Assembly (NCBI GenBank): GCA_030998015.1
Contig: JARWMV010000253.1
Span: 589,101-653,100 of the forward strand
DNA: 64,000 bases
Source: Ceratorhiza oryzae-sativae
Lineage: Eukaryota > Basidiomycota > Agaricomycetes > Cantharellales > Ceratobasidiaceae
Reading direction: 5' to 3'
The position numbers were made by a program, and so were the translations under genes. Position 1 is the first letter of the stretch, and every line of letters begins with the position of its first letter. Positions 23,501 to 33,184 of this stretch are shown here, one piece after another. The notes under the pieces are model-generated. The model worked only from the letters and a program-made list of their open reading frames with translations, was not told where the DNA came from and made no database searches.

Positions 23501-23790
23501 CTTCATTGGCTACAATAACCCATGAGCATTGATTTTTAACAAAAATAAATAAGACCTACCCTTATCTTCTTCAGAGTCTCTGGATGTCACTCTCCTAGCA
23601 ATACTTTGTCTTGTTTGATGCAGGCCCACTGTTTGCACTGTCATTCTGTGGCACCCTGGTGCTGGCATTCAGACCAGGCCTTGTCCTCCATGGCCTTTTG
23701 AGTTTTGCTCCATTGAGCATCCTGATTCAGCTCTGCAAATCACCAAGACAAGAGTTCTGCAGCTTCCTCAGGCATGACAACGGGAAAATA
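20560..23790 (-). pseudogene. DDE_1 superfamily transposase, broken
   Basis: Minus-strand transposase with the DDE_1 endonuclease core. The first Asp is in VINADQTGV (about 21310-21340), with GKGEKQQFTLMVAVASSGD after it. The second is in AVLILDCWLVHKGEEFLRWM (about 20860-20920). The third-Asp block, usually QPCDVG, reads QPCET followed by TGA (about 20730), so a catalytic residue is lost. A further TGA is at about 21441-21443 (LDWS-stop-QATTQ). The upstream part (HPPNPTKRCAPCTSYYEPAWW, about 23280-23506) is separated from the core by the 1.44-kb nhAT-L insertion. Confidence 0.7.
21792..23232. mobile_element. nhAT-L copy 1: 1441-bp non-autonomous hAT-like element
   Basis: Ends TAGAGGTGCTGTGCCAG and CTGGCACAGCTTCTCTA are inverted repeats, flanked by the 8-bp duplication GTTTCCAC (21784-21791 and 23233-23240). 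Subterminal regions carry repeated CCAGAATTCTGGC and GTGCCAG motifs. The interior keeps many CpGs (GATCAAATTGTAC, TATCGGCGCAG) although the host DDE_1 element has almost none, so it is a young insertion. A 73-codon ATG frame at 22081-22302 is the same in copy 2, but I see no reason to call it a gene. Confidence 0.85.
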
Positions 23791-24976
23791 TGAGTAAATA
23801 GATTTCATATTAGAGAGGGTAGGTATATGGAAACAAGTGAATAAGGTAGAATTGAGTTGGTTAAGAGAATAGGAAACAAGTCAAATGCCACATAGCAACA
23901 GGAGAGCTTTGAGAATGGCACTACAGGAGGAGAAACCATGTCTTTTTATTCCCTGGTCCTTGAGGCTGAAGGATTAGGACAAAACCATGTAAAAATCGAC
24001 TCAAAATCATGTTGATTTCCATGCCATCTTGTGTCTCATTTGGTGGGTGGGTTTACTTTTTGTCATGCTGTGATTCAAGGCTTGTGGTTAATGAAAATCT
24101 CAATTTTTTGTCACACAGCATGAGTGCTGTGTGGGTACAATTTGTACATGTACAGTACTCACACCACAACTAGATGCACCAGTGTTCAACCTCATTGATG
24201 GCAAACACATACCATTCAACCCACTGGTCTGGTGGTATGGACAGCACATGGTTGGGAATGAAAGGAATGGGCTGACTCAACTTGCACTTGATGTTCTGAG
24301 TGCTCCTGGTGAGTTCTCATATTCTACATCCATCTGTGTGAGGCACTGACTTAACACAAAGTGTCAAGCATGGATGTGGAACATGTGTTCTTGTTTGCCA
24401 GCTCAATTGTGAGTAAGCATCAACACAACCTTTCACTGCACACCATTCAAACCACTGCCACACTGGGCTCCTACTCAAAAGCAGGCCTGGTGAAACCAGG
24501 CACTCTGAAGCTGCCACTGTGTGGGAGGGAGAAGGCAAAGGAGGATGTGAAGACAGCTGTGTAGGAAGATATGCTGGCACCAACAACTGTTGTTTACCAA
24601 CATCTGAATGTACTTACAACTGTGACAAATGATCAGTGCTCCTGTGCACATATTAATCTATTTGCTATCCCATGTGTCCCTTGTTTATACAAACAAAGTT
24701 ATATTGTTAGACCAATCTACTCAATACAGGCTGTCAAATCTGCTGCTTGCTGCTGCCAGAGCACAGGAACTCTGCCAAAAATTGCAGGAACTCTGCCAGA
24801 ATCTGTGGGAAAAGGTCAGCAGGAATGCTGAATTCCTGCAGACATGCCAGGCAGGAGTTGATATGTCAAGGGTGGTTCTGGTGCTGGCTCCTGCACCTGC
24901 ATTGCTGAAAATTGCCAAAAAAAACTCCAGCAAGCACCAAGTTTCTGGTGTGCTGGAGTTCCACATCACATGCCTA

Positions 24977-25070
24977 GAATAAGTGGGACTTGTCCAAAAA
25001 TTAGAAATAGAGGTAAAATAAAATCATGTAAAATCAGAATAAATTTGTGCTCATGGTCTAGGCCATGACA
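24977..25070 (-). repeat. LTR fragment related to Ty3-B, reversed
   Basis: On the minus strand it starts TGTCATGGCCTAGACCATGA and continues with TTTTTGGACAAGTCC, as at the start of the Ty3-B LTR (18414). It is cut at 24977 by the hAT-2 end. It adjoins Tnp2-like coding sequence at 25071. Confidence 0.65.
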
Positions 25071-26171
25071 ATCTTGGTCTTCCTGGGTACTCTATGTTGG
25101 TCCTATTGTACTTCACAGAGAACTCCCAAAGAAGTACTATGATCACTTCATGGAGCTTGTTTTCATCTTCAAATGCTTGATACAATTTGAGAATATGACC
25201 AAGCAAATCAAGCAACTCCAAAAGGAAGTTGCAGGCTACATTGAGCAATACAAGGAATAAGTAAGAGCTCTATTCAGATAGTTAAAACAACATCAGGAAA
25301 AACTAAATTATTATTGTTTATAACATGAAATTGCTGTGTATAAATCATTTGCAAGAATTGCTGTCCCCCCCTTTTATCACCTATAATAAACTGAGAGGGG
25401 GTATTGATTATAGGCAATTGCAGTGGATGTATCAGGATTGTAGCTATAAACCAATTTGAAATTCCCCAAACATTTCTTCAAAGTGCCTCCCAGGAGACAT
25501 GCAGGTTTATAAAAAATGAATTTCACAAATTTACATAAATTTGCTATAAGCCATGAAATCCTGATTCATAAAAAACCCAGTTTTTCCTGATGTAATTTTA
25601 TTCGGACACAACTAACAATTTGATTATAATTGTGTATGCATGTGCAAACTCATGGTCCATGCACTTCATCACATGGCTGAGGAAGTTATTTGCTGTGGAC
25701 CTGTCTGGGTATTCCAGTTGTACTTGACAGAGTGATGTTGACATGAGATCATTGCCTGCACAAGGCAGCAGGCAGTCCTTTTTATCACAGTGATGAAAGT
25801 TGTTCCTTGAGTGTTGCAGCTAACCTTAGTCTCAATGCAATTCCATGAAGTTCAAAAAGCATTACTATTTGGCAGTTCAGACACACCATTGGATACAAGT
25901 GCAATGGATCAAGTCTATCTGGATTGTGAGTTCCATTTTATCAATTTCTCATCTCAACTAACAGCCATCAGACCCCAATACCATTCTCTGATTCCCCTGC
26001 CTCTCAAGCTTTCCCCTGCAACACAATACTCAAAAGCAAGCAGCTGCCTTCCTGTGCACAAATATCAACATGGATGAAGTACTTCACTGTACACCACAAG
26101 CACTGGGGGAAGCTCCGCATTGGCTCTGCAGGATATTGTATTTGTTGTTCTTGTGCAAGGAACCCTTCATC
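25071..26171 (+). pseudogene. Tnp2/DUF4218-like transposase remnant, 5' part
   Basis: Plus-strand block at 25071-25260 reads VGPIVLHRELPKKYYDHFME and ends EVAGYIEQYKE before a GTAAGA donor. A second block at 25645-25725 reads CKLMVHALHHMAEEVICCGP. Both match the pattern I know from the DUF4218 part of fungal KDZ/Plavaka-type (Tnp2) transposases. A third block near 26070-26130 reads MKYFTVHHKHWGKL. An AT-rich 320-bp inverted-repeat element sits between blocks one and two. Sequence continues after the A2 insertion at 46208. CpG-poor and full of stops. The family call is from memory of the pattern, not a search. Confidence 0.5.
25282..25602. repeat. Possible MITE, about 320 bp, in the Tnp2-like remnant
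   Basis: ACATCAGGAAAAACT at 25290-25304 is the exact reverse complement of AGTTTTTCCTGATGT at 25579-25593, with AT-rich extension outward on both sides. Non-coding, inside a likely intron. No clear target duplication. Confidence 0.45.
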
Positions 26172-26176
26172 AGTTC

Positions 26177-26552
26177 TGTCAACAGCAACAAGTGAGGCAA
26201 CAAAGAAAGTAATAAGAAAAGAAAAGAACTTGTATTTGACAAGAGGTCAAGTTCTTGAGGAGTCCTCTGCAAACTTGACCCAGTTTATATACATGATATG
26301 AGCCACATCATAACAAACAAGTCTGTACAGTGAGTCACAACCAATAAGAGATAGAAGTGATAGAAGCAACTGCAGAACTGTGGAATTTCACATCAGAGTT
26401 GAAATACATCTCAGTTATCAGTCTGGAACATCCCCTGAATCACATGACACAGATATACCAAAAAAGGCAAGTATGTTTTTGAAAGGATCTCATAAAATGT
26501 AATAAATCAAGAAAATACTATAGAGTGGATATATGCATGTCAGCTTGTGACA
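26177..26552 (-). repeat. 3' LTR of Ty3-A copy A2
   Basis: 376 bp, ends match TG...CA; preceded on the minus strand by the G-rich tract before 26553. Left target duplication AGTTC at 26172-26176. Confidence 0.92.
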
Positions 26553-27601
26553 CTTCCCCCCTTCAAGGCATGGGGGTCATGGGGTGCCTTTGGGTGTGAC
26601 CTGACATAGTCAGCCATGAGTTCTGGTGTGTTTACCAGGTCATTGTAAGTTAGCCATTGTTGCTTGTCATATCCAAGACATTTGACATAGTATTCAAAGA
26701 TGTTAGACCTTTTGTTGTATTGCAACTTTATGATCTGTTCTACTTTGAATTCTTCTTCCCCTTCTGGAGTTACCACAGGTGGTGGTGGGGGAACCTGACA
26801 TCCATAGGGGTTGTCTTTATGTTTGGTCAGGAGTGAGACATGAAATACTGGGTGTATTTTCATGGTTACTGGCAAGTCCAGTTTGAAGGCGTGAGTGCCA
26901 TGTTGTGCTGCCACCTTGAATGGTCCAACTCTCTTGTGGGCCAATTTTCTGGAGGCCTGTTGTGTGTGTATGTTCTTGGTTGTCAAGCCAGACTTTGTCT
27001 CCCACCTTGATGGCTTCTGGGGTCTGATGCTTCTGATCATAGTATTCTTTGGTCCTCTGGTTTGATAATTCCAGAGTGGCCTTGAGTTTGTCATGGCCCT
27101 TTTGAAGCCATTCTGCGTGATTGTCTGCTAAGGGAAATTCTTGTCCCTCCTTGTCCCCAACTGCCAACCTTGGATGGAAACCATAGTTTGCAAAGAATGG
27201 TGATTTGCCAGTTGAGGCATTGACACCATTGTTATAGGCAAATTCAGCCAAGGGTAAGAGTGAGACCCAGTCGTCCTGCTGATCTGATACAAAGTGTCTC
27301 AGGTACCCTTCTACTACTTGGTTAGGCCTTTCAGACTGGCCATCTGTTTGGGGGTGATATGCTGTGGAGTAGGATGGTTTTATATCCAGCCATTTGTACT
27401 GGTGCCTTAAGAATTTGGATGCAAAGTTGGGGCCGTGGTCTGAAATGGTTTTTCATGGTAACCCATGAAGTTTCCATACATAGGTTAGGAACAGGTTTGC
27501 GCAATCCATGGCACTGGCCTCTGACTGACATGGAATAAAGTGGACCATTTTGTCAGGTGGTCAACAACTGTAAATATAGTGTTGAACCCTTCTGACAGGG
27601 G
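26540..27601 (-). pseudogene. pol: Ty3-A copy A2 pol, 3' part (integrase core to chromodomain)
   Basis: Two overlapping phases (26540-27094 and 26817-27251) show a frameshift. Recognisable are AEFAYNNGVNASTGKSPFF (integrase, about 27200), VAQHGTHAFKLDLPVTMKI (about 26880) and the chromodomain EYYVKCLGYDKQQWLTYNDL (about 26650), in which the usual Trp of VKW is Cys. The frame is cut at 27601 by hAT-1 in the middle of the integrase core. Confidence 0.85.
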
Positions 27602-28052
27602 TAAAGATGTCAAGCCAGAATCCAGCACCCCAGAATTCTGGCTTCCAGCAGCAAAAATTCTGGCATATTCTGGCAATGCCAGTGCCAGCACAGCGCTGGA
27701 ATTGCCCTACAGCTCTTGGTTCCTGCCCAGCATGCTGGCAGATTCCTGCATTTAAGCGCTGTTGTTCTGGCACAGTTCTGGTGGAATTCCAGCAAACTGC
27801 CAGCAAACTTCCTGCAGTTTTGGTGCAAAGCTGGAGGAACATAACATACAGTGAGGTCAACATTTGACAAACAGCACATGTAACATTGCAGTAAGGTTGA
27901 CATTTGACAATGGGTGCACGTAAGAGTGTTCAGTTCACATGAGAAGAAGGATATGTGCATAGAGCACAGGTCATCATTGGGCACAAGTAAATACATTGTA
28001 AGAAATTTTAAAACCAACATGAGAATTGTATAATGGCAGCAGCAACCCCCAC

Positions 28053-31000
28053 TTAGCCTGTCATCTTTGCCTTTGCCTTCTCCTTGCTGTGCAACAGGAG
28101 GGCCAACATTCCAGGCTTCACAAGGCCTGCCTTCAAGTATGAATCAAGGGTGGCAGTAGCTTGGATTGTGTGCAGGGAGAGGTTATGATGGTGCTTGGAA
28201 ATGAGGGAACCAGCAAAAGAGAACATGCACTCAACATCTACACTTGAGGCTGCATACCAATGTACTTAGTATCAGCTTAATTGTTCAAGTAACTACATAC
28301 CAGGGCAGGTTAGAACATCAAGGGCCATCTGGGTGAGCCTGTTCTCCTTGTTGCCACAACTGCACTGGCCGTACCACCAGACAAGTGGGTTGAACAGTGT
28401 GTGCTTCCCATCGACCACATTGAGTACAGGTGTACCTGATGGCACTTGTGATGTTAGAGGCAAACCATAGATTACTCAAATTAGTGTTTAAGACTAACTG
28501 TTAACAAACTCCTTAATTGGGGACAACAATGGTGTAGCTGAGTGCTCAACATTTGATAAGATGCAATCCATAAATGACTGGTTGTTACATGGTTAGTGGT
28601 GGAACAGAGCTAAAGGAGGTGGACATGACATACACTAAACCTGTACAATATCTTGCTCAATGGTTCTTCCACCAGGGGCTCAGGTACAACATGCTTTGGT
28701 CAATAGTGTTTGCACCAGATGGCTTCAGCAAGTTGGATTGCCTTGTTGATCCACTCTTGCTCCCACTCAATGGCCAAGAGGTAGTTAACCTGCATTGATG
28801 GATGCAAGACTAAAGGTGAGTAATTAGCAGTGGAGACAGAGAGTAAGCAAGACACATATGCAACACAAGCTGGTAGAGGGAAGACTTGTTGGTTTTCTGA
28901 TAATACCAGTTGAGGACAACCTGGGTGCAATCAGTGGTGTGGCAGAGATAAAGTGGGATAGATTTATTGTTTGAGATACAGCTGTAAACCTTGTTGAGCA
29001 TGTTGTACTGAACAATGATGTTGGCAAGGAGGGTGACCTTTGCCTTAGACAGCTGTTCAGTGGTGATTCGTAGTGGCTACAAGTCTGGTTGAGCCACAAA
29101 TTGTGATTAAAGGTCAAAAAAACACTCACCCATAACACAGTCAAGAGTCCCCAAATGCAGGCACAGGCCTCTGGGAGGAGTGATTTGCCTTGAGGGGTGA
29201 AGGGGTGGTGGTACTGGTAATGCGTGCTTTAAATTGGTTAACAAGGATGCCACAGACACAAGGTAAGCATGCTGTAGACATGAGGGAAGCTCGAGTATGT
29301 ACAGGCTGGGCCATGTTTGCTCAGTGTCAGTCAGAGACTCCTCAGTTGAGTTCCAATGCATTACAACGTTGCGGGAGAGGCTATGCAGGGCAGGTGTTTC
29401 AGTCTCCTGGCACAACACCTTGAATGCTGCCTTTGCATTTGGTGTGTAGCACAGGCGCTTCGCTTTGTGTGCAACCTAGAGGTAAGCAATCAGCATCATT
29501 GAACAAAATACAATAAACAGTTCAGGCTGACCTTATGAAAACATTTGGTCACATGATGGAACTTGTTGTCTTCCAGTGACCCCAACTTGATGTTGGGCAA
29601 GCTGGACTCCTCTTTGTTGCTGACTCCATCAAGCATGCTTGACAGAGCATCACCATTGTCCTTGGGGTCAGACTACAGGTAAATGTTATTATACCAATTT
29701 CCAGAGCAATGGTTTGGACTTACCTCATCTTGTGGTAGGTCCTGGAAGTTGTCTTTGTTGTTGTCAATACCAGCTTGCACTGCTTGCTCGAGTTGTCTCT
29801 GCTTGATGTGGAAGGGGAGGGTGATGGCCTAATCCAAGGCCAGACATGATGATTGGTCAGCACCAATGCAAACAAACAACAGACATAAATGTACCTGGGC
29901 AACAAGATTATAAACATGCAATATACAGAAAATGCAACAGGTTGGCCCAGTCAGTTGTGCAAGACCAAGTTTTGAAAAGTGTTCCATCATCGACTTGTGA
30001 TTTGAGGCATTGTTGCCAACAGCCCCCCATACCTGTTACATGTAGATTGTTGTAATTGCATTAGTAAATCTAGAATATAACAAACTCACCCAATGCTCAA
30101 TGCCAAACTTGCATAGGACTGCATATACCACCTGGGCAAGACGAACACCAGTATGAAACTTGGCAAAACTGAATAAAATCTGTAGATTTAATATATACAA
30201 AGGGGTACAAACACATACCTGAGACATTCAAGGATGAATTGTTTGATTTTGACAGGTGTATTGGGGGTACTCTCCTTAAACTTGAACAATACAAGACCTA
30301 AAAAGTTGAACCCATTGCTGCTTGGGAATAAATCAAGTGCAATGTGGAACACTCTGACATGATCCTACCTGGTATATAGTGAATATCATAAGCATAAATT
30401 AAATGTGTTGTTGAACGCACCTTGAGTATGTCAGTTATGTCTTTTTGTGTCACTTCATAGAGGCACTGCATGTCTTTTGATAATGTTCCACAAGTTGGCT
30501 TATGCTTCCTTGCATTGGGATGCAGAAGGGGCTGCAGCTAAAAGGGAATGAGAATCAATTACCAATGAGTGGCATGCCAAGATATGTACATGACAATTGT
30601 TAATCATCAGGAACAGGCGGCCACTCTCTGCTACCCAGAGTGTGAACAACTCACAAACTTGTTTGTGAGTGAGCCAGCCTGTACTGCCAGTAATTCCAAA
30701 CTTGCCAAGATGTTTCATTTTTCCCTTTTTGCCAGGACATTGCATGTTATGCGACACAAGCAATCCAGTATATGAGGTGCCAACGCACTGGTGGGCCATG
30801 AAACCCAGATCACATCTACAAAAATGTAGTTCAATGAATTTATTGCAAACAGAGAATTGCATATATGTACTTTGTGCATTTGTACCTGTGCCCCTTGATG
30901 GTGCCATCCTTATTATATATGATGACAGGGGGCTTGTAACCCTTGTAAGCTACTGATTCCATCTTATGGAATTGCCTGATGCACTCTGCTTGCAGGAGGA

Positions 31001-31540
31001 AGGTTAGTATTTAGCCCACAACACAAGAAAAGAGCTACTAACCAAGTTCTATTTTGGCAGGATTCTTCTTGTGATTCAAGCATGTCTGATCCTGCCAGTA
31101 TTGTTTACTTTTACTGGTTGTTTTGCTCTGCAAGGGTGCAACAGACTCTGTTTGCATTGGAGTGGAGGCACAGCTACTTGTGTTGCCATCATAAGGAGTG
31201 TCCTTTCGATGGCCTGAAGAGGACACTCTCACTTGCTCTATTTCTGTATATTAGTACTAGCTAGTCTACAAAATAGAATGAGCTTACCAATAAGTGGGCT
31301 GCTGAGATCACTTTCAGCTCTTGAACATTTGTGTGGTTGCAACCCAGGTACTGCTGGTTTCCTTTGTGGTTCGATGATGATAGATTCTTTGGAATTGGAG
31401 TTGGCAGGTGTTGAGGTTGGCATGAGAGCTATCAACCAAGGGGGGTGCTGAGAGACAGTGTTGATCCAGTCAAGAATTGTGCCATTACAAGTGGGCGCTG
31501 ATAAAGTCTTGAGGTCTGGGAGTCTCATTTTGTAGGCCAC
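28053..31540 (-). pseudogene. hAT-1 transposase, multi-exon, probably degraded
   Basis: A BED-type zinc finger lies near 30720-30860: a splice of about 55 bp joins YKCTK to CDLGFMAHQC, giving CxxC, then SHNMQC (H-x3-C). Middle blocks are HTGVRLAQVVYAVLCKFGIE (about 30160), an acidic/polar block near 28850-29010, and LHPSMQVNYLLAIEWEQEWI (28700-28800). The C-terminal hAT dimerisation domain is in two exons: NPLVWWYGQCSCGNKENRLT...MALDVL (about 28310-28440) and VDVECMFSFAGSLISKHHHN...LSLHTIQATATLDSY (28053-28260, stop TAA at 28053). Upstream exons between 30970 and 31540 are uncertain. I did not resolve every intron, so intactness is open. Confidence 0.7.
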
Positions 31541-33184
31541 TAATGTGACAGGAAGAGAAATGGAAAATGGTCTGCACAGGGTGTGTGTTTGATTGTGAGG
31601 TAAGATTCACAGTGCATACAGACTGTCTAGGCCTTCCATATCTACCCCAATAAGAACATGTATGCAATATTTCAGCACAATATTTGCTGAGTGGGGGTAT
31701 ATATTTGCATTAATACATATGCACAGGCATGCACTGCCCTTGTTTGGCTGTTTGTGGTTAGAGCGCCTGGCACTTTGTGGCATGTCTGAGTGTGGCCACC
31801 ACTGCCACCCACTTGTGTCTTGGCCTTCTTGCATGTTCATTGCAAGGTAAGCATGTATCCGCATCAATGAAGGCTTGATACTTACCGTGTTTGTAGTTTT
31901 TCCACCATCATAAGGGTTATGGACAAGGAAGCAAGTTGGGTGAAACAGCCACTGCTTGCACCAGCAACTGGCAGTCATGGGATCACTTACAGGCCATACG
32001 ACTGAGTACTACAGCAGGGCAACATGTTGGCTGCCACCACTCCCATTGGGCAGTTTGTGTTCCCAGCACACTGTTGGGGGCAATCATGTCTTTTTCAAAC
32101 TGAGCCCCTGGCAAAGCAAAGGCTGGTGAGTACACCCCTACCGCTACTGAACCGCTGGCTGATGTTCCCAAATCCACATGACAGTGTTGCCCACTTGCAT
32201 GCAGATACAACAATTGCTGTTTTTATTCCAGCTCTCAACTAGGCCACTGGTTTTTAGGTTGGCAGCCCTACCACAACACACCTTTACAGAGCTGTCTCCC
32301 CAGTGCCCTCAATAACACATCCAGATTTATCACCCACTTGTTCTCTTTCCCCAATGTTCCTCCTATGATATTTGCCACCTACACACTTCACCACACCCAG
32401 CCTCACTTGTTGGTTGCGCTCTACACGTTCCACCTCCTCTGGCCACTGGGGAGCCTCTCCCCAGCTGCTCATGGCTTGTCTGGTCACCGCCTCTACATCT
32501 CCATGTTCATGAATGCCTCCTTGGCCATATCCTGTGCGCCCTACCTCCTCCCACACTTGGGAAAGCGATTCCTGGCTACCTGTGGCTTGTCTGGTCACCA
32601 CCTTTACATCTTTGTGTTCATGATTACCTCCATGGTAATCTGCACTGATACTTGTGAATGCAAGATCTGCGGCTACCTCAAGCAGCTCCTTGGTGGCAAG
32701 CCTGATCGCCTGTGCGACTGCAAGGCAGTAGTTTGTTACTTTCTATTGTTCCACCTTATCCGTGTCCTTGTCCCCTGTTTGTTGCCTTGAGTACAGCCCA
32801 CATATCATGTACTTACAGTTGATGCCTGAATGATAACATATATTACTTGAATCCTTGAAATTACATGAGTTGTTGCAACGTATTTGTGCAATTTAAACTC
32901 CCTGCAACTAATTTGGTACTGAATCATGTTCAATGTGCCAGTACACTTCCCTCCCTGCCCTCCCTCCCTTGTGCACACCTGATTTCCTGCATTCCCACAC
33001 TCCTGCACTCCTGCATTCCTGTGTTCCCACATTCCTGCGTTCCTGCATATGCCAGTATTCCAGCAATGTGGGAATCTGGCACTCCCACATGCTGGAGCTG
33101 GAGCTAGAGCCAGAACCAAGAAATGATTGTGAGTTCCAGTGTGCCAGTGCCGGATTCTGGCATTTTTCCAGCTTGACATCCTTA
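31541..33184. other. 5' region of hAT-1 with internal repeats
   Basis: No recognised domain. A segment of about 120 bp is repeated at 32465-32540 and 32585-32660 (GGCTTGTCTGGTCACC in both). A CT-rich minisatellite of ATTCCTGC/ACTCCTGC type fills 32940-33060. A 150-codon open frame on the plus strand across the repeats looks like a by-product of repeat composition. Confidence 0.4.

Larger units (their letters stand above)
20048..24155 (-). mobile_element. DDE_1 (pogo-like) DNA transposon inside hAT-2
   Basis: Inverted termini CTGTACATGTATGAAATGTA and TACAAATTTGTACATGTACAG-like (partner ends GTACATGTACAG at 24155). The dinucleotide TA flanks each side (20046-20047 and 24156-24157), the usual target of Tc1/pogo elements. 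Length without the nested nhAT-L is about 2.67 kb. The transposase gene is on the minus strand. Confidence 0.75.
19173..24564 (+). pseudogene. hAT-2 transposase, truncated and split
   Basis: Coding blocks with short introns: a repetitive basic stretch (KDGFRS-like repeats, 19210-19330), a helical block ALENDVSTFFTQCIDTSC (19410-19640), the hAT-specific LHPLMQAHYMKIAEWEKEQI (19705-19830), and MDQVLLLIDMAQ (about 19935-20020, one stop). After the 4.1-kb insertion come NPLVWWYGQH...LTQLALDVLSAP (24180-24308) and VDVEHVFLFASS...LSLHTIQTTATLGSY (about 24365-24564, TAG). The last two form the C-terminal hAT dimerisation domain. The insertion lies in an intron. The N-terminal BED finger and a full catalytic core are not found. 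Confidence 0.7.
18934..24976 (+). mobile_element. hAT-2 remnant, interrupted by a DDE_1 element
   Basis: Plus-strand fragments of a hAT transposase lie on both sides of 20048-24155. The right terminus ends CATCACATGCCTA at 24976, read inward TAGGCATGTGATG, with CCAG-rich subterminal repeats as in hAT-1. Its left end is not visible and the N-terminal zinc finger is missing, so it is 5' truncated. It appears to have inserted into an LTR of Ty3-B type, whose remainder is at 24977-25070. Confidence 0.65.
27602..33184 (-). mobile_element. hAT-1: complete 5.58-kb hAT transposon inside A2
   Basis: Termini TAAAGATGTCAAGCC and GCTTGACATCCTTA form inverted repeats, with the 8-bp duplication GACAGGGG at 27594-27601 and 33185-33192. 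Uninterrupted Ty3-A copies show the empty site. Both subterminal zones are rich in CCAGAATTCTGG/GGATTCTGGC motifs. The transposase gene is on the minus strand with several short introns. A Pro/Ser-poor region of about 2 kb before it (31541-33184) contains repeats but no recognised domain. Confidence 0.88.

Noticed and set aside
32338..32790. 150-codon plus-strand frame in hAT-1 with apparent hydrophobic repeats
   Set aside because: It follows the internal nucleotide repeats and lies antisense to the transposase; no start context or family similarity.
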